NCBI GenBank assembly: GCA_958428545.1
Contig: CAUAGM010000004.1
Span: 62,001-126,000, forward strand
Direction: 5' to 3'
DNA from: an uncultured Arcanobacterium sp.
GTDB taxonomy: Bacteria > Actinomycetota > Actinomycetes > Actinomycetales > Actinomycetaceae
Length of the DNA stretch: 64,000 nucleotides
The notes under the pieces were generated by a model. The model had not been told where the DNA came from. It saw only the letters and a program-made list of their open reading frames with translations, and ran no database searches. Position 1 is the first letter of the stretch. Every line of letters starts with the position of its first letter. Shown here one piece after another: positions 19,366-28,911 of this stretch. The position numbers and the translations under genes are program-made.

Positions 19366-20094
19366 ATGAACATCAACACAGCATCATCACTTGCCCCAGC
19401 AATCGAACTGCGTGGTGCTTCACGTATCCATAATGAAGGCCCTGAACTAGTGCGCGCCCTCGACAACGTAAACCTTACAGTCAAACGCTCAGAGCTGGTA
19501 GCAATTATGGGCCCCAGCGGATCGGGCAAAAGCACACTTCTCAATATTACGGGCGGGTTGGATAAGCCAAATGCAGGAGATGTACTCATTGACGGTATTA
19601 GCCTCGTCGGAGCCTCACCCAAAAAACTCGCTAAAATTCGGCGAACTACTGTGGGCTACGTCTTTCAAAATTTTAACCTCATACCTTCGCTCACTGCCGC
19701 AGAAAATGTAGCTCTTCCGCTCGAATTGGAGGGAATCGCATCAACCCACGCAAAGATCTCCGCCCTCAATGCCCTAGAAGAAATCGGCATAGCAGAACTT
19801 GCACATCGTCTCCCCTCAGATCTTTCTGGAGGGCAAGCACAGCGAGTGGCAATCGCCCGAGCACTCGTCGGCACACGCGATATTTTACTTGCAGACGAAC
19901 CCACTGGCGCTCTCGATTCCTTCACAAGCGAATCCGTCATTCAGGTACTGAGAGAAAGAGCAGACTCTGGAGCAGCCGTCATGCTTGTGACGCATGAAGC
20001 ACGGCTTGCAGCATGGGCAGATCGTGTCATCTATCTCAAAGATGGTCACATCGCAGACGACACAGGCAGCGATGAAACGGAGAATGCAGCATGA
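19366..20094 (+). CDS. ABC transporter ATP-binding protein (LolD/MacB type)
   Basis: Cytoplasmic ATPase of a type VII-like ABC exporter. Walker A GPSGSGKST, Q-loop YVFQNFNL, signature LSGGQAQRVAIARAL and Walker B ILLADEPTGALDS are all intact. GGAG lies 8 nt before the ATG at 19366, 1 nt after the padR stop codon. It overlaps the permease gene by ATGA. Members linked to PadR regulators often confer antimicrobial peptide or drug resistance, which is inference here. Confidence 0.93.
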   Translation: MNINTASSLAPAIELRGASRIHNEGPELVRALDNVNLTVKRSELVAIMGPSGSGKSTLLNITGGLDKPNAGDVLIDGISLVGASPKKLAKIRRTTVGYVFQNFNLIPSLTAAENVALPLELEGIASTHAKISALNALEEIGIAELAHRLPSDLSGGQAQRVAIARALVGTRDILLADEPTGALDSFTSESVIQVLRERADSGAAVMLVTHEARLAAWADRVIYLKDGHIADDTGSDETENAA

Positions 20095-22838
20095 AAGCAG
20101 TGTACCGCCTTGCCTGGCGAGAAATGACTCAGCATAAAATTCGTTCACTCATCGGAATTCTCATCGTTGCTCTTCCTATCGCGCTCATCAGCATGGGCAT
20201 ATGTACACTGTGGATTCACCTTCGCCCTCTTAGCGATCCAGCTATACAAGCTGTGGTATCGCAGAGCGCAATGACACCTGTGCAACAAGATTATCGCGGC
20301 ACATGGACAACATACCCAGAAGAACCTCTACCATCTGCATCCCACAATTTTTCTGCTCTGAGCACTGAATCTTTGGAAGAAATTGTTGCCCCAAATAACG
20401 TACTGCCCGTATTTGAAACCACTGTTTTCACAACTGCAGATCACTCAGCTCACAGCATTGCTGTTGCTCAGTTCGACGGCACAGCTGTTCCTGGATATCT
20501 GGGGATTGTAGAAGGCAAAGCACCCAATACTGGAGAAATAGTACTAAACGGAAAAAAGGCTCACGATATGGGAGTGAGTATCGGCGATTCTTTTGAAATT
20601 TCCGCACAAAATTTTTCAACGCGCGTCCGCGTCTGTGGGCTTTCATCATCAGATCGAAGATCCTTCATAGGAGTCGATACAATCAACTTCGATGCAGCGA
20701 AGAATACACACCAAAATCATACAAACTCTGCACAACCTTATAATAGTGACGCTGTAGAATATTCATGGATCGTAACGGGAAACGAACCCGTCACATGGGA
20801 TCACATCAAGAAAATCAACAAACAAGGATCCACAGTCATTTCTGCATGGGGGAAGAAAAATCCGCCAGTTGATGAGCAGTTCTATCCAAATATCGATAAT
20901 AATGCTTTTTCTTATATCTTAGAGATTCAGATGCTTCTAACGTATGCCGTTGCATTAATTCTCGTTCTTCTCGTGCTCATACTCATGCTAACGCCAGTCT
21001 TTACTATCAGCGCTCACCGTATGCGCCGCTCACTTGCACACGTGCTAATGAACGGAGGTGAAGCTAAACACATCCGATCCATAGTACTCATTCATGGAGT
21101 GTTGATTGGAATAAGCGGAGGGCTGCTGGGATCTGCCACTGGGCTTGGCACTCTAGTGTGTTTAAACGGAAGCTATATACTACGAGTACCATGGATTGTG
21201 ACGATTACTTTCAGTATTTCTCTAATCGGCTTTATCTTCGGCATCATGGCGGCGCTCATTCCAGCGCTGCAAGCCGCACGCCTCAGCCCTATCGCAGCAG
21301 TCAAAGCTCGAACAGGAGCAGCTCAAAACCTTACAATGCATCCTACTGTGCACAAACCTAGCGCGTTTACTTTTTTCGCCCTATTTATCAGCGGCACACT
21401 GATTCTCATGTTGAGTACAATTGCCGCCCAGAGCATTGAAGACCCTATCGTAACCTCTATAAGTACGCTAATTTTTCCGCTTGCAGTCTTAGCAGAAATC
21501 GTTGGGGCAATCGGAATGGTGCCCAGTATTATCTGGATCGTATCGACTAAGCTTCATCTGCGAGGAATAGCAAAAATCGCAATGCGAGATCTCCTGCGCT
21601 CAACGCATCGTACAGTGCCTGCGATAGGGGCTTTTGTGGGAGTACTTATTGGCGTGACGATGATCCTCTCGTTCCTTAGCCTCACACAGCGAAACGAAGC
21701 AGATCTGGCTTTTGGTGGGCGTGGCCCGGTTGGATCGCTAAGGATACAACCAGAGCACAACCGCTCGGCTACAGATAATTCAAGCGTCACCGCCCTAAAA
21801 AAGGCAACAAACGATTATATTGATCGCTTTGGATCCGCAAAAAATCTGGATTTCTTCTCACTTCCTGGATATACATCTACCCTGCACCTTTACGTTCAGG
21901 CACAAACAGTCACAGATCTTTCTACCCGAACGTGCTTTACTCTCTCAACTCACGATTTTCCTGCTGAGGGGCAAGGATCGCATGCACCTTTTTCTGAAGG
22001 AACGTGCACTAATTCTTCGTGGATCCCTCTAAGCGTAAATATCGTGGATAATATCGAAGCTCTTATCCGCTATGCTGGCTGGGAGGGAACCGAAGCTCAG
22101 CGAGCTAGGGATATGTGGCAAAGAGATGGAATAATCGACGTTTCAGCAATATTCAAGCCATCTCACACTGATTTTCTACCAGCAATTCCAGCTATTGAGA
22201 CATGGAGTTCAGCAAGCAAACCTAGCAACCCTTACGAGCATATTCGTGCACTCACACAAGAAACATTACATACAGCAACATTGAGCAATAAAAATAATAC
22301 TTTCTTTGAGGATGTGATTATTTCAGCAAAGACTGCCCAACAGTGGGGAATCAACTATACCATCAGCGAACGCACACTCATCTTCGATCAACCGCTACAA
22401 CCGAAAGATTCGTGGACTGTCTCGCGCATAGCACACAGATATGATTCAATTCTGCAAATATCCGCGAATCAGCGCACATTTATTGACGCCTACGGCTCGC
22501 AGATAACCATAGCTATTGTGCTCAGCGGGCTCTTTATCTTCACTCTTTTCGTCATGGCTATTGCCAGCGAAGAAATGAGGGGTGACTATGCCACGCTTTA
22601 CGCGGTGGGGGCTTCTCCACGAGCACTCAGCTCCCTCTCTGCCGTGCAAGGCGCAGCTATGGGCATCATCGCACTCATCGGAATTCCAGCAGGCCTTCTT
22701 CCGATCCTAACAATTCAGCATGAGAGACTTCCATGGCTATTCTTTGCACTTATGGCCGTGCTGACGCCGTGTGTGACGTCGATTGCTGCAGCTTTTACGC
22801 GTCCACGTCACTTAAATCTTGCCCAGAGATACGAATAA
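20091..22838 (+). CDS. FtsX-like ABC transporter permease
   Basis: A 915-aa membrane protein with one N-terminal helix, a large extracellular region, a first FtsX block of three helices (about residues 280-420), further helices around 430-530, a second extracellular region, and a final three-helix FtsX block. It is the membrane partner of the ATPase whose gene it overlaps by four bases. This two-module layout is typical of mechanotransmission exporters. The cargo is unknown. Confidence 0.9.
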   Translation: MKAVYRLAWREMTQHKIRSLIGILIVALPIALISMGICTLWIHLRPLSDPAIQAVVSQSAMTPVQQDYRGTWTTYPEEPLPSASHNFSALSTESLEEIVAPNNVLPVFETTVFTTADHSAHSIAVAQFDGTAVPGYLGIVEGKAPNTGEIVLNGKKAHDMGVSIGDSFEISAQNFSTRVRVCGLSSSDRRSFIGVDTINFDAAKNTHQNHTNSAQPYNSDAVEYSWIVTGNEPVTWDHIKKINKQGSTVISAWGKKNPPVDEQFYPNIDNNAFSYILEIQMLLTYAVALILVLLVLILMLTPVFTISAHRMRRSLAHVLMNGGEAKHIRSIVLIHGVLIGISGGLLGSATGLGTLVCLNGSYILRVPWIVTITFSISLIGFIFGIMAALIPALQAARLSPIAAVKARTGAAQNLTMHPTVHKPSAFTFFALFISGTLILMLSTIAAQSIEDPIVTSISTLIFPLAVLAEIVGAIGMVPSIIWIVSTKLHLRGIAKIAMRDLLRSTHRTVPAIGAFVGVLIGVTMILSFLSLTQRNEADLAFGGRGPVGSLRIQPEHNRSATDNSSVTALKKATNDYIDRFGSAKNLDFFSLPGYTSTLHLYVQAQTVTDLSTRTCFTLSTHDFPAEGQGSHAPFSEGTCTNSSWIPLSVNIVDNIEALIRYAGWEGTEAQRARDMWQRDGIIDVSAIFKPSHTDFLPAIPAIETWSSASKPSNPYEHIRALTQETLHTATLSNKNNTFFEDVIISAKTAQQWGINYTISERTLIFDQPLQPKDSWTVSRIAHRYDSILQISANQRTFIDAYGSQITIAIVLSGLFIFTLFVMAIASEEMRGDYATLYAVGASPRALSSLSAVQGAAMGIIALIGIPAGLLPILTIQHERLPWLFFALMAVLTPCVTSIAAAFTRPRHLNLAQRYE

Positions 22839-22841
22839 GGA

Positions 22842-22892
22842 GATATGAGGTGTGCCGCCAGCTCAAAACTGGCAACACACCTCATATCTTTT
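22842..22892. terminator. Strong intrinsic terminator after the ABC operon
   Basis: GATATGAGGTGTG (22842-22854) pairs with CACACCTCATATC (22876-22888), with an inner CCAG/CTGG pairing, followed by TTTT. It closes the padR operon and, read in reverse, also faces the end of tig. Confidence 0.85.
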
Positions 22893-22941
22893 GCTATCAA
22901 ATCAGTTCAGCTACACAACTATCGGAAAGCTCTGCTTATTT

Positions 22942-24510
22942 TTAGCCTTCGTAGTTCACAAGCTCATCTTTGGTGAGAGCTTTAGCAGCCGCTTCATCAA
23001 GCTCACCTGTGGCCACGCGATAAGCAATCCATTCAGCCTTTTTGGCGCTCTTCGCTGGAGCTTGTACATCAGACGCAGAAGTCTGCTCAGCCTCAGCATC
23101 CTGTGCTTTATTAGCAGCCTTTGCCTGCTTTTCCTTGTCGGATTTTTCTTCTGCAGCAGCTTTAATAGCTTTTGGCTCAATCTTGCGGGTAGGCGCCTTG
23201 CCATACTCAGGAGTTAGCTCATCTTCAGGGGCTTGCCCGAGCACTGGAGTGACGTCGATCTTCACACCTTTATCATCAACAACATTCGCCACGCGCATCG
23301 CCGCAATCACAGCTTTGTTGCGAGCAAGTTCAGCTGTAAACGCACCAATCTGCCCTGCTTGTGAAGCTGCCTGAATGAACTGGCTGGGATCCATGCCATA
23401 CATCTGCGCCTGCTGGAACATAAACTGTAGCAGTTCGTTTTGATCAGTCTTAACTCCGTATGCCACCGCATATTCATCGAGCAAAAGCTGCATTTTGAGC
23501 CCTTTTTCGATATCTGCACGAGCTTCAGCTGCATGCTCATCATCAAGGCTCTTATCTTCGTTTTGAAGGTGGCTCTCAAGCTCTTCTTCAATCACAGCTT
23601 GAGGAAGCGGGAAATCGGCTGCTTCCATCAATGCGTCGATAAGCTTCTGCTCTGCACCGAAAAGTTGCTCTTGCTTCTTCGTCTCTTCAGTGGTCTTTTT
23701 CAAATCTTCACGAAGTTCATCTATCGTATCGAATTCAGAAGCAAGCTGAGCAAAATCGTCATCTGCTTCTGGGAGTGACGATTCTTTCACCCCATGCACC
23801 GTGATTTTGACATCTGCTTCTTCGCCTTCATGCTCGCCGCCTTTGAGGGTACTCACAAATTCGACCATATCGCCAGCCTTCGCTCCTTTAAGAGCTTCAT
23901 CCTGACCTTCGAGCATTGTATTATCACCGATTTTGTAGGAAACTCCAGCAACATCATCAACCTCTTCGCCATTGATCGTGGCAACGAGATCAATATTCAC
24001 ATAGTCACCTTCTTTAGCTTTGCGGCTCACATCGGAGAGTGTCGCAAAACGCTCACGCAAGTTAGTGAGAGCTTCTTCGACGTCTGCTTCTTCGACAGAA
24101 GCTGCTGGCACCTCAATCGTCACCTTTGCTGGATCTGGAAGTGAAATTTCTGGGCGCACATCGCACTCAACAGTGAACTTAAGTTCAGTGGTATCGCCTT
24201 TACCCTTCATTTCAGGAACTTCGTTAATTTCCACTTCAGGGCGGCTCATTGGGCTGACGCTAAGTTCCTGAGCAGCTTTCTGATAATAGCCATCAAGCGA
24301 ATCGTTGATAGCGTGTTCGATGATATATCCCTTGCCGATTTGTGCTTCGAGTACGCGGCGAGGAGCTTTCCCTGGGCGGAAACCTGGGATATTGACCTGC
24401 TTAGCAAGTTCTTTAGCTGCCTTTTCATAGGCGGGAGCAAATTCTTCAGCCGAAACAGCCACGCTCATAATCGCGTGTGTCTCGCTGGTAAACTGTGCGG
24501 AATTCTTCAC
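22942..24510 (-). CDS. tig: Trigger factor
   Basis: Ribosome-bound chaperone and prolyl isomerase. The ribosome-binding signature is in GFRPGKAPRRVLE near residue 45, followed by the FKBP domain (EGDYVNIDL onward) and the helical chaperone arms. The start is a GTG at 24510 with GGAG 8 nt upstream. At 522 aa it is longer than the usual 430-460: after the arms comes a lysine/alanine/glutamate-rich tail and a final folded-looking block starting WIAYRVATGELDE. The function of this tail is unknown. Confidence 0.94.
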   Translation of the reverse strand: MKNSAQFTSETHAIMSVAVSAEEFAPAYEKAAKELAKQVNIPGFRPGKAPRRVLEAQIGKGYIIEHAINDSLDGYYQKAAQELSVSPMSRPEVEINEVPEMKGKGDTTELKFTVECDVRPEISLPDPAKVTIEVPAASVEEADVEEALTNLRERFATLSDVSRKAKEGDYVNIDLVATINGEEVDDVAGVSYKIGDNTMLEGQDEALKGAKAGDMVEFVSTLKGGEHEGEEADVKITVHGVKESSLPEADDDFAQLASEFDTIDELREDLKKTTEETKKQEQLFGAEQKLIDALMEAADFPLPQAVIEEELESHLQNEDKSLDDEHAAEARADIEKGLKMQLLLDEYAVAYGVKTDQNELLQFMFQQAQMYGMDPSQFIQAASQAGQIGAFTAELARNKAVIAAMRVANVVDDKGVKIDVTPVLGQAPEDELTPEYGKAPTRKIEPKAIKAAAEEKSDKEKQAKAANKAQDAEAEQTSASDVQAPAKSAKKAEWIAYRVATGELDEAAAKALTKDELVNYEG

Positions 24511-25290
24511 TGAGATATCTCCACTCTTAATGTCGTCTTATCTTACGGCGCGAACCTCACTACTCGCGCAGCTCGCGAGGAAGGCGCTCACACACTGCAT
24601 AATCATACTTGGCGTGCTACACTTTCGCCTATTCGCGCGCACATGAAGTTCCCTACACCTCATATCTGCATGTGATATGTAGACCAACGCATACCAATGA
24701 CCCATATCCCACAGCACTCACCCATCGAGGTGCTTTTCCTGCGCCGCCTATACTAGATGCCAGTACACTGCGCATCGAATATCACACCTTAGCTTTCGCA
24801 TATATGAGGCACATTCTTTGCGCAGTTCACGAACAATACATCTCTGCCCTTATTTCCCCTATATGATTCGCGTAGCTTTGCAGACAGGCATAGCTGCAAT
24901 ACATCAGTATGCACACATATTGCCTATCCACTCTCCGCCATTCAGCCTCTACACGCAGCAAGCATCTTTCTTTGAAACAAACAAGCTCAGCAAGAATAAT
25001 TCTTGACGAACATAGATGGTATGAGAGCACACTTTATGCCGCGGACTACTCTAATACTACTTACTACTCTTTACGAACGTAGACAACGCCGTCACGCACA
25101 TACGCATATGCTGTTGAGAGTTAATCCGCTCTTACCGACGTTAGCAGACACGCTTTTATACTCGCCAAGGTTGAGAATGCACTAGTCACTCTTCAATAGA
25201 CCTGGGTGGCACATGTATACGTGTGGGTGGCACACCTATACAAGCAGGCGCACCACCCACACGTAACTAGGCAACGAACTGTGTGTGCCG
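24511..25290. other. Long stretch without a recognisable gene
   Basis: About 780 bp between tig and the amino acid permease. No open frame here has a credible ribosome binding site or protein-like composition, and no tRNA was found. It holds a small CATATC/GATATG repeat at 24661-24679 and a hairpin at 25220-25263. It may carry degraded genes or regulatory RNA. Confidence 0.5.
25220..25263. terminator. Hairpin downstream of the amino acid permease
   Basis: CGTGTGGGTGG (25220-25230) and CCACCCACACG (25253-25263) form an 11-bp stem. The GGGTGGCAC part also occurs once just before. There is no T-run; it most likely ends the permease transcript. Confidence 0.5.
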
Positions 25291-26724
25291 TCACGAAAGC
25301 TGAAGAGACTTTTGCTCAGGAACTCCTCGAACTTTCTTAAGAATAAAATAGGAGCCAACAAGTACAACCATATACGGCCATCCCACAACCCACACCTCAG
25401 GCATTGGCCAGAGAAGAGCCGCATAAATTGCCACAGCTGCAACAATAACAAGGCACGGCGTAAACGGAGCACCCCACAGTTTTGCAGGTGCTTGCGTCAC
25501 CGTCTCCCCTGCAGCCACTTTCTTAGCCCGGTACGAGCGGAACTTGATATGCGTATACGAGATCAAGACCCAACCAACCAACGTGCCAATCGTTGCACAT
25601 CCAGCCAAGTAGAAGAAAGCAGTATCAGGAGTGAAAATCGCAAGGCTTGCGGTGACGGCAATCCCAATCGTCACGAACAAAATTGCGATACGCGGCGTAC
25701 CATTTTCGGCAGTATGAGAGGCTAATTTAGGCGCCTGCCCATCCATTGCAAGCGAATGAATCATGCGTGAAGAAGCATAAACTAAACCATTGGCTGCAGA
25801 GAGCGCAGCCACAATCAAAATTGCGTTCATAATATGCCCAGCAGCTGGAATACCCACAAGATCCATCACTCGCACAAACGGTGAAGCAAAGACTTCAGAA
25901 CCAGACTTGACGATTTCATCCCACGGCTCAAGCGTCACAACTACAGCAATTGCCACAACATAGAAAAGCAGCAAACGCATAATCATATTGTGAGCCGCTT
26001 TCGGCACGTCACGAGTTGGGTTCTCCGCCTCAGCAGCGGCAACAGCCACATTTTCCAAACCGCCAAAGCTAAAGACGGCAATGCACGCCGCAATCAAAAT
26101 GCCGCTAATACCGTTTGGCGCGAAGCCACCATGCGCGGTGAGGTTGCCGAAGCCCATCGGAGGATTCGGGCTTGGCCAGCCAAACAGAATCAGACACAGC
26201 CCCAGCACAATGAACACAACAATTGCAATCACTTTAATCATCGAAAACCAATATTCAGAGGAGCCATAGAGCTTCACGGTAAGAAGATTTAGTGTAACAA
26301 TCAACGCCGCACACAAGACCGTGCCCACCCACAGAGGCAATCCAGGAATCCAGTGCTGAAGATAAGTAGCAGAAGCCGTTACCTCTGCACCAATCGCAAT
26401 CACAAACGTGACAAGCATATTCCAACGCAAAACGTAACCGCCCATAGGGCCGACGTATGCTCGCGCAACAGCACCAAAGCCGCCAGGAACAGGATGGACA
26501 GACACCATTTCAGCCATTTCCCAAACAACGATTAACGCAAGAATGCCAGAAATAGCATAGGAAAGGAACGTCGCAGGCCCGCCAAAAGCGATTGTTGAGC
26601 TCGAACCGAGGAAAAGCCCCGTACCCAAGGCTCCAGCAAGACCAATCATTGAAATTTGTGCGCCAGTCAGGCGGCGTTCCAGCACGCTGTGCTGCGCATC
26701 AACTGTTTGAGTATTCGTATTCAT
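25291..26724 (-). CDS. Amino acid permease (APC superfamily)
   Basis: A 477-aa inner-membrane protein with twelve predicted helices. The start region GAQISMIGLAGALGTGLFLGSS is the conserved first helix of the AAT family, which imports amino acids with protons. A conserved acidic motif, VAVAAAEAENPTRDVPKA, follows helix 6. The substrate cannot be assigned. Starts at 26751 and 26724 are in frame and neither has a clear ribosome binding site; 26724 gives the more typical N-terminus. It is the last complete host gene before the prophage. Confidence 0.88.
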   Translation of the reverse strand: MNTNTQTVDAQHSVLERRLTGAQISMIGLAGALGTGLFLGSSSTIAFGGPATFLSYAISGILALIVVWEMAEMVSVHPVPGGFGAVARAYVGPMGGYVLRWNMLVTFVIAIGAEVTASATYLQHWIPGLPLWVGTVLCAALIVTLNLLTVKLYGSSEYWFSMIKVIAIVVFIVLGLCLILFGWPSPNPPMGFGNLTAHGGFAPNGISGILIAACIAVFSFGGLENVAVAAAEAENPTRDVPKAAHNMIMRLLLFYVVAIAVVVTLEPWDEIVKSGSEVFASPFVRVMDLVGIPAAGHIMNAILIVAALSAANGLVYASSRMIHSLAMDGQAPKLASHTAENGTPRIAILFVTIGIAVTASLAIFTPDTAFFYLAGCATIGTLVGWVLISYTHIKFRSYRAKKVAAGETVTQAPAKLWGAPFTPCLVIVAAVAIYAALLWPMPEVWVVGWPYMVVLVGSYFILKKVRGVPEQKSLQLS

Positions 26725-26954
26725 GGGCGCCAGTCTACTCAGGTTTAGCATTTAGCTGAAAAATGTCCAACATTAAAAACACGAACCAGCCGAAAGCGCA
26801 GAGTAAAGACCAAAAAGCACTTAAATAAAAAATTGAATACCTTTAAGGTTAAACACTCGAGAGATTTTCATTATCGAAGTATCAAAATACTACATATGTT
26901 GTGTACTTCTTCTTCCTCGAACCTCTCGAACACAAACGTCGGACGTTCTTTCTG

Positions 26955-26998
26955 TCGGGGTAGCGGGACTTGAACCCACGGCCTCCCGCTCCCAAAAC
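26955..26998 (-). tRNA. 3' half of tRNA-Pro(UGG), prophage attachment site
   Basis: Read on the minus strand, this has the anticodon loop TTTGGGA with anticodon TGG, the variable region, the T-arm GTGGGTTCAAGTCCCGC and the acceptor strand TACCCCG with discriminator A. The D-arm half is absent: beyond 26998 the sequence is unrelated phage DNA. This is the half-tRNA left when a phage integrates into a tRNA 3' end. The complete gene should be rebuilt at the other prophage end, outside the window. Confidence 0.85.
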
Positions 26999-27119
26999 AT
27001 AACTAGAGGGTTTGATAGTGGTGTAAAAACGCCGATATTTCAACGAATACTCTCTGTTGCATGGTTGGCTGTGTGTGGGTGATAATAGGGGAAATAGGGG
27101 GAAAATAGGGGGAGTTGTT

Positions 27120-28349
27120 GTGGGGAGTAAAAAGCCGAAAATAACTCACCGTACGAGTTATGGTGAAGGTGAATTCGCGTGGGTTGATTCTAAGCAAGTA
27201 TGGCGTGGGCGTCTGCCTGTCCCCTCACGTAACGGTACACAGCACCGCATTGAAGTGACGTCTAAAAACGAAGATGTTGCGTGGGCAAAATTTATAGAAC
27301 TTAAACGAAAATATGGCGGCAAACGTCGTGATGCGTATTGGCGTGACCAGATTACTGTTGGAGAATGGGTGGCACAGTGGCTTGAACGGCGAGTGCACAC
27401 GGCGCGACCTAATACGTTCACGTCGGAAAAAAGTTGTTTGAACACGTGGGTGCTGCCATATTTTAGTGGTATCAAGTTATCGGCTATCACTGGTGATGAT
27501 ATTCGTATGATTGCGACACTGCAGAAGAATGCAGGTAGGAGTACGACTAATGCTGCCTATGCTCAACGCGTGTTCCAGCAAGTTCTTAAGGAGGCGCGTG
27601 CGGACGGGTATACGGTCGATGATACGGCGCTACTCGCTAAACGTGTAAAAAACGCCGTATCTGATCGCACAGCGATTCCTACCGATGAGGCAGTGATGCT
27701 ACTTGCGTATGCGCAGCGCGATATATTAGCTTCGCGCTGGGTTGCCGCACTATTGCAGGGTATGCGACAAGCTGAATGCCTCGGACTCACATGGGATTGC
27801 GTCAATTTCGATGCACAAACGATTGACGTGAGCTGGCAGCTGCAAGAAATCCCCTACGTCGATAAAGAACGCGGCACGTTCCGTATCCCCGATGGCGTAC
27901 AGTATCACCACCTCTACGGCGCATACCATCTCATACCACCAAAAACCCATGCAGGGCAACGCATTATCCCGATGGTGCCATGGATGCAGTCTGCGCTCGC
28001 GGCGTGGCGTGAGGTAGCGCCAGAGAATCCGTGGGGGCTTGTGTGGGCGAATGCTGATGGGTCGGTGCGTACGTCGCGGCAGGATTTGCGGGCGTGGAAA
28101 AAGCTGCAGGATGGTGCTGGTGTGCATAAAGGTGTGAAAGCTGATGGTGCAGCGGTTTATTATGTGCTTCATGAGGCGAGGAATACGAGCGCTACGTTGT
28201 TGTTGGCGGCTGGGGTGGATCCAGAAATTATTAAGCAGATTCTTGGGCATGCGGATATTGTGATGAGTATGAAGTATACGCGTGTGAATACTGAGATGAT
28301 GCGTGTGGCTCTTGAGCGGGTTGCGCATACTCTCAGGCTGGAGCCGTAG
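27120..28349 (+). CDS. int: Phage integrase, tyrosine recombinase
   Basis: Catalyses insertion and excision of the prophage. The catalytic residues are present: Arg in QGMRQAECLG (about residue 216), the HxxR box HEARNT (about 351-354), the second His in LGHAD (about 377) and the nucleophilic Tyr in KYTRV (about 386). An N-terminal arm-binding domain and a SAM-like core-binding domain (VGEWVAQWLERRVHT) precede them. A GTG at 27120 after GGGGGAG is preferred to the earlier ATG at 27057. It lies about 120 bp from the tRNA half. Confidence 0.93.
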   Translation: MGSKKPKITHRTSYGEGEFAWVDSKQVWRGRLPVPSRNGTQHRIEVTSKNEDVAWAKFIELKRKYGGKRRDAYWRDQITVGEWVAQWLERRVHTARPNTFTSEKSCLNTWVLPYFSGIKLSAITGDDIRMIATLQKNAGRSTTNAAYAQRVFQQVLKEARADGYTVDDTALLAKRVKNAVSDRTAIPTDEAVMLLAYAQRDILASRWVAALLQGMRQAECLGLTWDCVNFDAQTIDVSWQLQEIPYVDKERGTFRIPDGVQYHHLYGAYHLIPPKTHAGQRIIPMVPWMQSALAAWREVAPENPWGLVWANADGSVRTSRQDLRAWKKLQDGAGVHKGVKADGAAVYYVLHEARNTSATLLLAAGVDPEIIKQILGHADIVMSMKYTRVNTEMMRVALERVAHTLRLEP

Positions 28350-28423
28350 GTGTTTTATGCGCTCTGCTCTTTTTCTTTTTGAGGGGCGTTGTGGAAGTTG
28401 CTACTGGGGGCGTGTGCGGTGGG

Positions 28424-28789
28424 TTATGTGGTGAGTGTGTGCCGATAGTGTTGTATTGTTTCTGGGGTGACGCCTAGTTCGTCTGCGATGGCGTATGTGT
28501 CTGTGCCGTAGAGGTGTTCTGCGAGGGCGTATTCTGCGGGGGAAATGAGTAGTTGTGCGGCGTATTCGTCTACTTTTGTTTCGATGTGGTAGGGTTGGCA
28601 GCCGTCATGCCCGAGTGCGGCGTGGATGTATTCGTGGGCGAGTGTTTCTATGAGGCGTGCGGGTGGTAGGCGGGCGTCTATAATAATGAGCTGTTCTTGA
28701 TGAAAATATGCTCCCGCAAGGTGGTATGGAATATAGGCGACGTATACGCCAAGTGTTGCGCATGCTGCTAATAGTTCTTCTTCTGTCAC
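28424..28789 (-). CDS. ImmA/IrrE-type metallopeptidase
   Basis: A 121-aa protein with the zinc-peptidase motif HEYIHAALGH at about residues 52-61, downstream metal ligands in ETKVDEYAAQLL, and a C-terminal helix-turn-helix-like segment (YAIADELGVTPETIQHYRH). In mobile elements such peptidases cleave a repressor to induce excision. No repressor gene is adjacent; the closest is at 34816. The GTG start has no ribosome binding site, so the N-terminus is tentative. Confidence 0.8.
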   Translation of the reverse strand: MTEEELLAACATLGVYVAYIPYHLAGAYFHQEQLIIIDARLPPARLIETLAHEYIHAALGHDGCQPYHIETKVDEYAAQLLISPAEYALAEHLYGTDTYAIADELGVTPETIQHYRHTLTT

Positions 28790-28911
28790 ATAGGCAGTGT
28801 ATTGGTGGGGTTGGGTAAGAAATCAGAAAATATGCTCTGCTGTAATCAGGCGGATAAAAGTTGTGATACGCGCTGCGGGGATATTCCGAGGAGGATCCCT
28901 ATATCGAATGC

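Noticed and set aside
24511..25290. tRNA genes or small proteins in the gap after tig
   Set aside because: No T-arm, anticodon or acceptor pairing could be found, and the open frames lack ribosome binding sites.
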